From positions 2,480,001 to 2,544,000 of the forward strand of contig JAALGY010000012.1 in NCBI GenBank assembly GCA_032358165.1: 64,000 bases of DNA, read 5' to 3'. Source of the stretch: Diplosphaera chodatii (Eukaryota > Chlorophyta > Trebouxiophyceae > Prasiolales > Stichococcaceae). Made by a program: the position numbers and the translations under genes. The notes beneath the pieces were generated by a model. The model was not told where the DNA came from. It was given only the letters and a program-made list of their open reading frames with translations, and did no database searches. This document shows positions 47,096-59,800 of the stretch, piece after piece (position 1 is the first letter of the stretch; every line of letters begins with the position of its first letter).

Positions 47096-49405
47096 TTTGG
47101 TTCGCATGTGGACTGTGCTACCAGTTTCCAGTACATGTGTCTGTAATTTCTGAGCCGCACGTATCACAACAATCTTCAACCCTGTACTGTTCACAGCTAC
47201 ACACACGATAGTCAGCACACAACAAACATAATAAAACAGAAAACGCGGTACGCTTGCTGTTCATCGAATAACAGCGCTGCAACTGCTGGTTGTGCATGAG
47301 GCGATTCTGAGAGCTCGTTTGTGCAATGTGCGGTGCGCCTTACTGCTTGTCGGCAGACAGTATGGCAGCTGCCGGATGCGCAGCTGGCGTGTCGTGAGGT
47401 TTCTTTGGCTGCTTCGATTGTAGTTGTGCAGCTCATCTGGCCTCTGGCAAGCTGGGCGGCAGCAGATTGACATTTTTGTTGATTCTTCTGGAGGTGCTGT
47501 TCTGGCCGGCTGGGCACCGCTTGCCCGCCGGTGCGGTGCGTGAAAACCTCGCTGAATCCAATAGAAACAGCAGAATGTCTGTTCATGCCTCTTTGACAGC
47601 AGCATCGCACTGTTTCACGTGCATGTCTGCGACCCATTGGTGCATGGAGATCGGGACGTGTGGCATGATCTGCGCCAGATATGCATCGCAATCGCAGTTC
47701 CAGATGATCAGACACATGAGATCAGTATGTTGCCGTGCTTCAGAGGAGCATTGTGTGCCACTGGTCCTGCAAACTGTCTGCTTCACAACAACATCTGCCA
47801 GCATGGGGCTCCACTGATGGCACCTGGATGACAGACGAACCTGTTGTAGTGTCATGCATAGGCACCAGAAACGTAAGCGTACCATGCAGTCACGACTGAG
47901 TGCGGGTTGCCATTGATCACGAGGCTTGCAGCTGATGCTAGGGGTGCAGCTCATTGCATGTGGGGTGCTGCAAGGTGCTGCAAGGTGCGCGCCCGATCAA
48001 ACATGCCGGCATTCAGGAGACCAGGCTATGTGAACGATACAATGTGCGCCCGTGCGACCATCGCGGCAAGTTGCACGGATTGCACCCGTCATATGTACAG
48101 CGGTCGGGATGTGTCGGGATGTGCGGGTGCAGCGGCACGACACGGCACGCAGGTCCCTTGTACGGCGGCCTGCGGAATCAGAGACGGCTGCAGGAGGGAC
48201 CGGGAGGAACGGCGCGGCTCGGCGGCATCGCACGCAGCAGTGCGGCGAGCGCAGAGGGCGGGGCCCCCGAAACCACCCCCGCACCGCCCCCGAACGGGCC
48301 CCCGGCACCGAAAGGGGCGGGCCCCCGATGGGCCCCCCGGGGCCCCCGACCCACCGAGAACCGAATATGTCATGAACCCTGGAAAACTGATAGAGTGTGT
48401 TTATTGGTGTGCCAGGGTGGTTGGCACTAGACCTGATGTAACACAGGTACTGTTACCAAATAGGAAGCGGGCCACAGCTCAACTTGGTCCACGTTACTGA
48501 TCCTCTCGATCTTACTCATGTGTCTTCACTCGTTAGTGTCGAAGCAACCCTGCACAGCAGCGCTGCTCTGGCTGGGAATCGTTAGCACCCCAGGCGTGCA
48601 AGGAAGATGTCTGCAACCCCTCCTAGCTAGGAGCAAGGCCATGTAAGCTGACATTGAAGGCAAAGTGATGCTGCCCACCCTGATCTTGTGGACTGCACAG
48701 TCCTGATCAGGGTGTCGACCAGCAGACGAGACAGACATGCCGCCTATGCGGGGCAATGACTACACTAAGCACGCCCAAACCCCAAGTCCCAGTTGGGAAA
48801 GATGCAATCTGCAATATGCCCACTGTTGCCCCAGGTGATCAAACCCACCCCTGATGAACACTGTGCAATACTCTGGCGCTGTAAGACCTGCCTACGAAGC
48901 ACCTGTCGCTATGTCTACTTCCGCACGCCACCCAACAGTAGCAAGCAAGGATGTTTGGATCCTGAAGCTACGCTTGCACACACCTCCGCTCAGACTCGAG
49001 TGACCGTGCTCGCCCCCGAGATGGCCACAGCATTGCTGTGGATGCTCTCCTTAAGTGTTACTCTTTCACTATTGGATGGATTTGCCGCATCTGATTCACA
49101 CTGTTACTGGCATTGGCCCGGCTGCTATGCCACCAACTTGTAGCGGCATCGTGTACTGAGTCCAGCAGCCTTGCCCTCAGACCCAAGCCGGTGCCAACTG
49201 CCTGGCGGCATTGCCCTGTAAATGTGGACGTCGTGCTGCTGCTGGGCAGTGGACCGCAGTACATTGTTTGGCACGCAATGCTGCAGTGGCCGGAAGCCAA
49301 TATCAGAAACTGCCAGTCCCACTGGCTGTTGCGCCTGGCTGCAGTGGCGCGCACATCTGGGACGGCATCTTGCTGGCGATGCCATGCCGCTGCTGCATGT
49401 TGTGA
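47096..49405. other. Long convergent gap (2.3 kb) without supported gene
   Basis: Between the recombinase stop and the KCS stop. It contains 3' UTRs and a GC-rich low-complexity block at 48,256-48,355. Open frames at 47,907-48,500 arise from that GC-rich block and show no family likeness. It may include non-coding parts of the candidate mobile element. Confidence 0.4.
48256..48355. repeat. GC-rich low-complexity block with repeated GGGCCCCCGA
   Basis: The 10-mer GGGCCCCCGA occurs at 48,261, 48,319 and 48,340 within runs of C and G that stand out from the surrounding roughly balanced composition. Confidence 0.85.
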
Positions 49406-52400
49406 TCATGCCAGTGCCAGCGGGTGCTCGTCCCAAGCGGCGTGCACATCGCTGACCGGCCGCAGCGCCCGCCACACCGCGCTGTTGCACTTGAAGCCGC
49501 TGCCAAAGCCCACCTGCAGCAGCCACGCAGCCGTCAGCGCGCCTGTGCGCCGAGCCCGCTGCACATCACCCCTCTCGATGGCGCACATACCCTCGAGCAT
49601 CTGCACATCCGAGGGCAGCGCTCCCACAAAGATTGGAAGACGGGGAGGGGCGCGAGTCACCTGCCACACGATGTCGCCGCGCTTCACGCCCTGGCACGAC
49701 TCGATGAAGCCGAGCGAATACCAAACCGTGCTGCTGCTGGTGTTGCCTGCGAGGAGCAGCAGCAGAGAGCGTCACTGGCAGTGCATCATGAAGTGTGACT
49801 GGGGCGGGGCTCAGCTATCCAGCAGCTGTGGTGCACCTGCGCTGCATCCATGATGCCTGAGGCGCACCGTAGTGGTGCAGCGTCTGTGCTGACGGCTGCC
49901 GCTGCTGCTCATCCAGCTTCAGCTGCGAGCCAAGGCCCTCAATCACGCCCCGGCCCCCTGCATGATCACTCGTTTCTTGCACCAGGACATGCAACGGTGC
50001 TGACCTTGGAAGACTGAGCCTAAAACTGTGACACATCTCAAGATGCACTTTGTGTAGGTGAGAAACAGATGCAGGTGTGCCAACGTTTATTTTTGATACA
50101 GATGGCTGGAAGAGGTCGGAGGAGGTCGGTACCTGCATGCAGGCAGAAGTGGTGGAAGGCACGGCGGAAGTCGGGGATGTAGGGCTTCAGGCCGGGGTTC
50201 ATGCGCCGCGCCAGCCAGTTAAGCACATACAGCGCCTTCTCTGATGCCGGAAGCACGTGCCGCCCCATCCGTGTCATGTTGGCCTGCAATGGAAGCGAGG
50301 GTTGTCAAGCGGCGTCACTCTCCACCAACTGCAGTGTGGCCATTGCTGCCATTATCAGGTAACAGTTGTGTGCAGCAAGTGAACCAGCTTGACAACCCGA
50401 AGACATGATGACAACACACGACCCTCCGCAGCTGATATCAGCCTCAACATGCTGGGAAAAGCGTAGTGTGCACAGTGCCGACAACCTAGATGCTGGGTTT
50501 CGAGGCATTAGGGCTAGAATGTGCTTACAACAGTGGTGTGCTCGTGTCACCTGCAGCGCGCGGCCCGCAACATGCACCAGGTTGCGGTCGAGAGCAACGC
50601 CTGTCGTGCCTTTGTCATCAGCATGCTGGTACACACACCTGCACGAGTGAATGCACCCATGTGAGGATGCACCCTCACAACGCCACAGCGGCAGAAGGGT
50701 GTTCCAACTTCGGCAGTCAGCTGCAGTGCTTTCAACTCTGCAGATGCAGCGCATGGCACACACACCTCATCACCAGCTGCTGGTGTTGCTGCTGGGATGC
50801 ACTGCTACTGTGATTGGGCGCTGAGCACAGCTTCGTGGGTGAGCGCACCTGTAGGCTGTCTCGTCGGCGCCCAGGTGGACGCGGGTGATGTGGCGCAGCT
50901 CGTACTTGGCGCGCCGCCGGGCGGCTGGCCTATTAGTCAGCACCACAGCGGCGCAGCCCATGCGGAACAGCGTGTTGGGGATGAGCATGCTGCGGTCGTC
51001 GCCCGCGTACCAGTTCAGCGTGATGTTCTCGGTGGACACCACCAGCGCATTTGCGTTGCGCTCCACCTGCAGTGAGGGAGCGTCATATAAACTTTGAAAG
51101 GCTGTCACCGTGATAGACTGGCCAGGGTTCCGCCACACTTGCACAAAGTTAGAGTGACAGGAGGTGCCCACGAATGACAATCGTTGCGTAGCAGCACCTG
51201 CAGCAGCTTGTCGGCGAGGCCGATGGCAATGACGCCGGCGGAGCAGCCCATGCCGCCCAGGTTGTACGACACCACATCCGACCGCATCTTGAAGTGGTTC
51301 ACCAGCATCGCACTGCACAGAAGACATGCGCTCGCACCAGCTCCACACACACGGAGTGTCTCGTACATGCAAGCGTGATGCATGCAAGCGCCGTGAAACC
51401 TTTAACAATGGCAACAGACGATGCATGCATGTCATCGTCATTGTTGTTGTCACCTGAGGCTGGGCGTCGGACAAAACAGGCTGCAGTTCACAACCAGGAT
51501 GTCGATGTCCCGTGGCTTCATGCCTGCAGGATGTCGCACCAGTCCATCCCCGACTCTCCAGACTGACTGCCACATCCTAGTCACAACCTGCAATATCTAC
51601 TCATTCACATACTGATGCACAAGTCTGCAGCACTGTTCACCTGTGCGCTGCAGAGCACGCTCCACAGCCTCAAACATGACCTGCTCGGCCTCCTCTCGTG
51701 CTGCCTGCAACAGCAACATGCAGGCACGGTCACTCCAACATGACCTGGTCTCGGGGTTGAGAGTCAGGTACCTCGCACCAGATAGGAGCAGTTGGCATCC
51801 ACCGCACAGTCCGGAGGTCAGGCGATGCATCGGGCAGCTGGCAGCAGCAGTGTGCAGACGGCCCGGCTGCGCGCCTGCATGGTGATGATGGGCTGGGGCA
51901 GGATGTGCAGCGCGGGCGGCAGGCACGCCGTGCCGTCGCCCAGACCGCTGCGCTGGCTGATGCGCTCCTGGAAGTCCAGGCTCTCCTGGCTGAAGCGCTG
52001 CAGGGTGTACGAAGGTCATCGTGTTGGGAGCTTCTGCTGGACTACGGTGCTGCATAAAACTTCCAGCTTGCCCCAGCACGTGCAACTCCTGCGACAAACC
52101 CAGCCACACCCCGCGAACGGACAGACGCACTGACCGGCGTGAACACGATTGCATGCACACGATGCACCACGGGAGCAGCAAGTTGCCGTTATCATTTTCA
52201 AGAGCAGCACACCTCACAAGCGACGGAGCCCTGCATGAAGCGCTTCACCGAGACCTTCAGCTTCGGGTCGCAGCGCCACAGGTCAAAGTCCAGCAGGTAC
52301 ACCGGGCGCCGCCTCCTGGGGCCCCACCGGTACACACCCAGCGCCAGCCCGAAGGCTGCCAGTGTCGCTGGTACCTGCAGACAGGTTGCAGAAGACATTG

Positions 52401-53405
52401 CAAGCATTGAAATGTCGGCACCATTGACAGGACTGAACACATGAGTGCAAACCCCCAGCATGCCGAAAGAATGTTGCTGAGTCAACAGAATGTGCGATAA
52501 GCACCAAGGAGGACGTGAGCAGTGGTGTATCTTCATTTCCAGAAGCAACAACGAGCAGCCAGGGCAGCATATGTCTCGGGTGAGGGGGTCGCCCCACCAC
52601 TTGCAGCTCCATCCGGTGCGCCCATGCAACGTTCCACACGTGCTGCAGCTTGCCAGACCGATACGCTGCCTGCAAGCAGTTGCAACAGCCTGAAGCGCAC
52701 CCTGATGCCGCTGCTGTTGCTGCTCACGACAGGACGATGCTGATGGTAATGGCTTGGGCCAAGGCATGCATGACGCACCTGCAGGTAATGTGATCCGCTG
52801 TGCATTGCCTTCAGCAGCACCAGCGCCAGCACGAGCTGCACGGTTTTGCCGATGACGCGCAGCCGCTGCGCCAGCGCCTCCGACGGAAACTCTGCAATGC
52901 ATGGTACACAGTACCGCCGGTTAGGTCTGCTCCTGCAGCATGGTGGGCTTCACAATGACGCCACTCGCAGCAGCAGCAATGACTGCGTCCCCAGCAATGT
53001 TGGGCTGTAGAAGGTGCGCCCACAGCTACCTGGGCGGATGTCCGGCTTAGGCGGGACTTTGTCTGTTTTGCTGTCTGCCTGGCTGCCTTTCGTCGGCCGG
53101 CAGCTGTCTGCCGTGCCATTCTGCTGCTGCTGCGGCTGCTGCTGCTGCGGCTTCATGTGCCCATTCTCGCCTCTGTGGCTGCCGCCATTGGCGTGGCCGT
53201 TGGCGTGGCCATTTGCATAGCCATTTAGTGCGCTGCTGTTGCAGCTGCTGTCGTGGCCATTCGCCACCCCGCCATTGGCCATCGACTCGTCGTTGCTGGA
53301 TGACTTTCCGCTGGCACGGCTGCGGGTGTTGTACCCATTCTGATGCCCGTTGCATGCCTTGCCTGCCTGCGCTACCGGGCTGCTGCCGTTGCGCGGCGCC
53401 GTCAT
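49406..53405 (-). CDS. 3-ketoacyl-CoA synthase (very-long-chain fatty acid elongase, FAE1/KCS type)
   Basis: Condensing enzyme of ER fatty-acid elongation (acyl-CoA plus malonyl-CoA). Exons: 53405-53039, 52900-52779, 52669-52601, 52374-52213, 51997-51875, 51704-51641, 51523-51454, 51312-51198, 51066-50849, 50638-50551, 50283-50133, 49957-49868, 49746-49661, 49513-49406, 610 aa, phases consistent. The first 122 residues are an unusual low-complexity extension ([17 protein letters not shown]; Gln runs). Hydrophobic segments [14 protein letters not shown] and [15 protein letters not shown] match the two N-terminal membrane helices. The catalytic triad is complete: Cys in [15 protein letters not shown] (about 348), His in HFCLHAGGRGV (about 513), Asn in [13 protein letters not shown] (about 546). 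The signature [17 protein letters not shown] is near the C-terminus. The intron after 51875 needs a GC donor (CAG|GCGCGC). A start at an upstream in-frame Met (near 53,520) is possible. Confidence 0.94.
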
Positions 53406-54663
53406 GGCAGCAACGGCTGTAGCCCCGAGCTGCTGCAGCTGCGCCGCTGCTAGTCTTGCCTCACCGAGCTGCCAGTCGCAGCAGTGGTCCAGCACTCCCA
53501 CTTTTGGCGGCTGCCTGTACATGCACGACCTTACATACGTCACAAAAGCACGCGTGGTACCAGACACGCACAGCACGATGCCCCTGCTAGGAGGTGTCTC
53601 AACCGCATGGCAAGACGCTGTTCCTAATATTCAGCTGTTTCGCGAGTTGGTGGGTGTTGCACAGTCGGATCGTGATGGTGACTTCTGCCCAGATCGACTC
53701 TGTGTCAGACGCATGCAGACCCCTTTCTCACATCTTTGTAACGTGCAAGTTGACGACTGCACACGCTGGACCCAGCACTTCTGCACATGCCCAGTGGCGG
53801 TTGTCTGGCGGGCGGGACGGGCACACAAACAGAGCAACCGACGATTGCCCGAAACGCTACCGGCGATCCTCATGTCTCAGATGCACGCAGACCATCGTGT
53901 GCAACCTTGCGTCCGGCTTCTGCACTCTGAGCTGAGTCATAGAGGAGGAAGTCCGCACGAAGTCGTTTTTCAAAACCCAGCAGCACGTCTCCATCCTCCT
54001 TGCCTGTGTCACGATCAGATGATGCTCACGCACAGGAACTGCAGGGCGACGCACCGTGTACGCGTCGGCAGCCGCGAGGGAATATGCCGGCACCACGGGC
54101 ACACCAATGCTGATGCGGGTGGTCGACAGCCAGTGGTCGATGTGCGTCACCGGTTGAACCACTCCACCAGCCTTGCCGTGATGCAAACGTCAGATCGCAA
54201 TCGACACTAGGGAAGCGGGAGTTGGCAAGCTGCACATATGTCGGTTCGAGCGCCGGGGTCCATGACGACTGGCTAAGCCACTTTCCGCCGGGAAAGGCAG
54301 GCCCAAGCAACCTGCCAATGGCCATCATTCCCCAGTTTTCCCCTTTCATGGCCTTTGCATCAGTGGTCATACTTGAAGTGGCCTTGCGCACTGTTTGACG
54401 CAGAAAGACTTGTCACAGATCCGATCGCGCCAGTCTTGTGGTTCTCGCCAAGAACGCAGCCTGTTGCCCACATGGGGCATAGGCTGATTCTGCCGCAGCA
54501 CCAAGGACTTGAGCTGCCACAACAGTGCCTTTGCATTTCGACTTGCAGGCAGTAACAGGGACAGAGTTTTATGGTGGTGTAGCATGATCGTCACGTGAAT
54601 GTGCAACAGCAGAGCACGTGCCATTCTGTGGCGAGCCTGCTGTACACACCAGACAGCGGCAGC
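53406..54663. promoter_or_regulatory. Divergent region, KCS / NTAQ1
   Basis: About 1.26 kb between two divergent start codons. A 286-codon plus-strand frame (53,350-54,210) overlaps the KCS 5' exon in antisense and has no family likeness; treated as chance. No specific promoter element is identified. Confidence 0.4.
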
Positions 54664-55904
54664 ATGCTGGAAACACCGCTGAAGATACACGAGGCTACTG
54701 CAGCGAGGACAGGAGCAGTGCACAGCCCATACCAGTACACGAGCTGCTACTGCGAAGAAAACGTTTGGCTGTTGTGCCAGCAGTTGTGCAACAGCGGCCG
54801 CGCATCCGAGGAAGGTCTGCACGTCGTCTTTGTCTCCAATTTGGAGCGGCAGGTATCTACATTGGTTCGTCGCAGATTGCGCTTGCAGGCCCTGTCAGGT
54901 GCTGGCATGAGCGACGATGCATACGAGAAGCAAGGACAGGACTCTACCATTAGATGCGTGCAATACATGTGGGCGCAGGTCTGGCTGTTTGCACAGCGAG
55001 CTGGACATGGTCAGCTGGGCGCTGTCTGTTGGGACTATCATGTATTCGTCCTGCAACGATGCAACGACCGCACCGTTGTCTGGGATCTGGACAGGTCAGC
55101 ACCATGCCTCGCCATGTCTCTGCCAGCCTGCTTGATCAGATGTAGAGGATGCTTGCTGCTGTAGGGCCATGTCGATAGAAACTCTTGCCACAGCAGGTTG
55201 ACTAAGACGTGACACCTTGTCAGCGCAGCACGCTGCCGCTGCCATGCTGCTTTGAGCACTTTACGGCCGTAGCGCTGAGGACAGACGAGCAGTTGCCTCT
55301 GAAGAGGTATGCATTGCATCATCCCCTGTTTCCTGTCACCGTGTCCGCACACGCTCGCAGTGACAGCAACTGCATGCGTGCAGGAGGTATCGTATTGTGC
55401 CATGGCCAATATTCCGACAGCACTTCGCATCGGACAGGCGACACATGCTCAGCATCAGTGGGGAATGGCAGATGCCGCCGCCGCCATGGAGTTGCATTCG
55501 CCCAGCTGGTGAATTCGAGTAGTATTTGACCCAATCGTAGCCACGCCAGCACCACATCAATCAGCAGCAGGTCCAATCACAGCGTTGACTGATGTTGCTG
55601 ACTTGCAGGCAGCGAGCCCGGCAGCCACAACCTTGGCTGCTACATTGACATGGCAGCGCCCGGCAAACCTGCAGCAAGGCAGAGGGACGCTAGCGCAGTA
55701 ACGGTCAGCATCAGCTCAGCCATTGGCGCAGAACATCATCCTGATGGCCGCACGGCAGCTCACCACCTGTGTGAGATTTCCTCAGAGGCTATGCCTGTGG
55801 CCGGTACAACAGCAGTACCAGCGTCAGCTGCTGCCCACTTTGGTGAGGTGCTACAGGAAGCTGAGTTCCTAGCAATGTTCGGGGCATCGCCATCAGGCAG
55901 CTGA
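54664..55904 (+). CDS. NTAQ1: Protein N-terminal glutamine amidohydrolase
   Basis: Deamidates N-terminal Gln to Glu, feeding substrates into the Arg/N-degron pathway. Exons 54664-54852, 54979-55094, 55229-55306, 55384-55508, 55609-55904, 267 aa, all phases fit. The catalytic Cys lies in YTSCYCEENVWLLC (about residue 28), the catalytic His in the family-defining VCWDYHVFVL, and the Asp in VVWDLDSTLPLP. RRYRIVPWPIFRQHFASDRR followed by HMLSIS and PPPPWSCI matches the conserved FASDRSHM region, and GSHNLGCYIDM the usual C-terminus. After that comes an extra Ala/Ser/His-rich tail of about 85 residues ending LQEAEFLAMFGASPSGS, absent from typical members of about 200 aa. The Met start at 54664 gives a short N-terminus; in-frame sequence continues upstream to a GTG. 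Confidence 0.93.
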
Positions 55905-56852
55905 TGTGATTGGTGCCAGCTCGGCTGCACAGCAGTGTCTGGCAAATTCGCACTCTCCAGTCGGGGCACAACGAATGTGCAGGTATGTCACCTGCTGTTA
56001 CTGAGTTGATCTTGCACTCCTTGCCACTCGTTGCGGCAATACCACTTGCAGGCACGCAACCGTGCATGTCAGCACATATCAGCTGCGGGATTCCACACCA
56101 CATGCGTCTGAGCGTGTACACACCTCCCTCACAGGAGGAGAGGTGCTGGCAAGCAACCGTTCAGCACGTAGTTGGCGAAGCCAGGCTGATGGGGCTCAGG
56201 AAATGTGTAATCACATGCAGATTCAGCCAGGTGTCAGGAAACTTGGTGCCGACGTCACAAAGCTCACTTCCGTCCTGTCACGTCAGTTGCATGTACACCT
56301 GACGGATTTTCAGGGTGCTCCGTCCTTCTATCAGTCGCAATAAGCCAGACACGGAGATCAGGCAGGGTGACGATGGCGTGCTAGACCGCCAGAAGTTTAA
56401 ACGGCAGATGTGTACCCCTTTGCAATGTTGACCGTTTGGGCACCAGTGATATATATCCTGGTTCTGCTGGTACTTGTGTTGAGTGTTTCCGAGGCTTAAC
56501 GTATCAGGTACGGCTAATCCTTTCGACCGCAAGACGGCCTCAGCTGGCGTCACGCCCGTCACTTCTGGTTGTGCCTCCGATCGGTCCCAGACTTCGTTCT
56601 TGGACACAGAAGTCGCTTTGTCCTGCGCAGCAGAGGTGGTACTGTGTTGACTTGATTTGACGTAACTTCTACGCATCACTCAGGCTTACTGCAGACGGGC
56701 CGCTGACAATTCGGCAGCTCATGCACCTCGCCTGGCATGGGTTTTTCAGTCGGATGACCAGCCAGGGCTCTCCCACTCGGCAGGCACGCAGCATGTGTGC
56801 GAGCAGGAGCAGGCAGCAGTTCGGCCATGTGCATTACATTGCGAGGAGAGGC
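55905..56852. other. Intergenic, nothing convincing
   Basis: Tandem gap between NTAQ1 and the GH5 gene; 3' UTR of one and promoter of the other. A minus-strand open frame (56,278-56,679) has no splice support or recognised motif. Confidence 0.45.
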
Positions 56853-59800
56853 ATGCTGTCTGCTGTGCTGGCATGGAACTTGTTCATACTCAGCCAGCTG
56901 GCGTGCGTCAGGGCGCAGGTGAGGAGCCACGTCCTGATGCAACCTTCCGCTGCTATCCCGTGCTATAAAAGGAGCCAATGACGAAGATGACACAAGAATA
57001 TGATTTGCGGCATGTGAATAAATAGGCAGCTACGCTGACATGTTCTGTGCAACATGCATGCAGGGCACTGCGGGCGGGCTCTCGTTGACACAGGGGTCTG
57101 GCGGCCTTGTGCCAGGCGCCATCACGGCAGTGAGTGCTGCACCAGCACAGGAGCCAGCACTGGAGCCGCTGGCAGCAGCGCTGCTGTCGCCTCCTGACAG
57201 CGTGCCCGTCCTGCCAGCGCCGCCAGTCACGCAGGTTGCACATGACGCAGCGCCTGCATGTACGATATCGGTTTGCCGTCTGGTCTTGTCGGTTTTGATG
57301 GCTTCAGGTTACTACACACCGTGGTCTTGCTTGCAGCATGATGTTGCTGCGCAATGCAGATTGACCCCAGCCTGGCATTCAACAATCCGTTGCCAGCGGC
57401 GGAGCCAATGGCCGGTAGCCAAACAGCAACCGCGCCCGAGGCACAGGCCCTGCTGGCGCCAGCCCCAGAGGCAGCCGCTGCAACGCCGCCGGCCACAGCC
57501 CCAGCTCCCACCCCGGCACCTGCACGTGCAGCCACCCCTGCTGCTGGCCGCAACAGCAGCGCTGGCGGCAGCAGCGGCAACAGGACTGTGCCGTCGTTCA
57601 ACAAGGGCGGGCAGGAGTTCTTCATCACCATTGGGCCGGACGGCAACTTCTTGAACGGCTGCCAAACATACTTTCCCACCGGCTGGAACCAGTAGGGCAC
57701 GCTGAGCTAGCACCCTGCATGCGGTCCTCATTGTTGCCTGTCAACACCCAGCAATGTCCACAGCTGGCGTGGACAGGACCCAAGTGCACTGTATGTTGCT
57801 GCTGCAGGTTCGAGGTGGTGGAGGCGGCAGCAGGGGCGCCAAAACTGTTTGCTGCCTCCATCCCACCCAACAAGACAGGGCCTCAGGTGGCAGCCACCCT
57901 GCAGAGTTGCCTGCTTCTGCAGCCATGGCTTCCCCCTCATCTGCACTCACTAGCACCTGACACATGTGCATGGAATGAGCGCAAGGATAGCATGTATTAA
58001 TGGCTCAGGCACACATTACCTCCTTAATGACATGACTGTGCAAGGCGTGCAGCTGGTCCGGGACCTGATGGACGATGCGGTGGCGACGGGGCTAAACATG
58101 GTGCGCTTCTTTGCGCTGCCGGTCGACACGCAGTACGCGCTGCAGAGCCAGCCAGGGCGCATTAACGAGGCCGCCTTCCGGGGGTTGGACTACGCCCTGG
58201 AGTGCGCCCGCGCCCGTGGCATCAAGGTGCGGGACCGCATCGCTCGGCCTTGTCAACCTCAAGAGCATTGCTGTGCGATGGCCAGAGGGCTGAACTCTGT
58301 ACGTGAGTGCGCCCAACTGTTATCATGCTTCTGCCGTGGCTTGCTGTGCAGCCAGGGTCACCTAGCCTGACCATCTCCATGTATGTCCTTATGACTGGTG
58401 AAAAGGTAGTGAGCGTGCAGGCAGCTTGAACATGACCATCTGCGGTATACAGGTGATCTTGCCCCTTATCAACAACTGGAATGACACCGGCGGCGTGGGC
58501 GAGGTGCTGATCTGGAACGGACTGACCACCCACGAGGACTTCTTCACCAACCCCGGCGCACGGCAGACATACCAAAACACCGTCAAGGCCATCCTCTCGT
58601 GCGTGCCATTGTCCCGAGCACAGCCATCAAACTGACTGGTGTACCGTTTAGCAGTCACACTCAAGAGAGCGCATAAGAATTACACACTCCTGCCTTGGCC
58701 TGGCCTGGTATGTGTTTGCAAGGTTTGCTGACGAAGTGCGTGCTGGATGCAGGCGCATGAACACCATCAATGGGCGCACCTACTCTGAGGACCCCACCAT
58801 CATGGCGTGGAACCTCATCAACGAGCCGCGCGCCTACCGCTCGGCCCCGCAGCTGCAGGTGACAGAACCTTTGCCAGCAGTTGACAGTCATGTGTAGGTC
58901 GACACTTACCTCGCTTTGTTCCAATGTGGTGATCGTTGGGCGCGCTGTGTGAAACATTGTAGTCTGCCGCCTGACTCCTAATGGCTGCAAATTGGGATGG
59001 TAGTCCACAGTATTCAATAGCGAGCCGTTTCCTGCAGGCATGGATTGAGGAGATGGCGGCATATGTGAAGAGTCTGGACACCAGCCACCTGCTGGCCATC
59101 GGCGAGGAAGGGTTCTGGGCGACTGGCAGCCCCAGCTTCAACTCCAACCCTCAGGGCGCCCAATCGTGCGCCATCCAACTATAGCTCCCATCGGAAACGA
59201 GTTTGATGTAAAGATGTTGCATGCTCAAGCACATCGTGTGAAAGACTACATCACACGGTGCAGAGGGCTGAGCACTGACTGTGAACATGCATGAGGACCA
59301 CAAGGCGGACGTTGCCTGCAAGGGTGCTGCTTCTGAGCTGGCAGGGGAACCCGGGCCCCCCAAGGTTGCTGGGACCTTGCACAGCGGGCACAGGCCAAGG
59401 TTCAGGGTCTATCTCCACTCGCTGTCATGCAGGTGGGCGGGCACAGAGGGGCAGGACTTCCTGGCCAACACGCGGGACCCCAACATCGACTTTGCCGTCA
59501 TGCACCTGTGGGTCGACAACTGGCTGGTGCGCAGCTGCAAGCTGGCACACACTTCACTCAGTGGACTCGAAGGACTGTCGCTGGCCACCATTGCTCATCA
59601 TGTTGCTCGTCCTGGCAGCAGTTGCACATGCGTGTCCAAATGTGACTCACCTTTGTCTGACTGCAGGACAACACCACACAGTTCCCCGCCACCTGGATCA
59701 ACTCACATATTGCGGATGCGACAGCCATGAACAAGCCGGTGCGCTGGCATGGCAGTCTAAAGTCTTCCACATGTCCCAAGTGAAGATGCCTGCAAGGTTT

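Noticed and set aside
47907..48500. Overlapping open frames of about 100-200 codons
   Set aside because: Caused by the GC-rich low-complexity block; Pro/Arg/Gly-rich with no domain.
53350..54210. 286-codon plus-strand open frame beside the KCS start
   Set aside because: It begins antisense to the KCS first exon, has no domain likeness, and its composition looks like a chance open frame.
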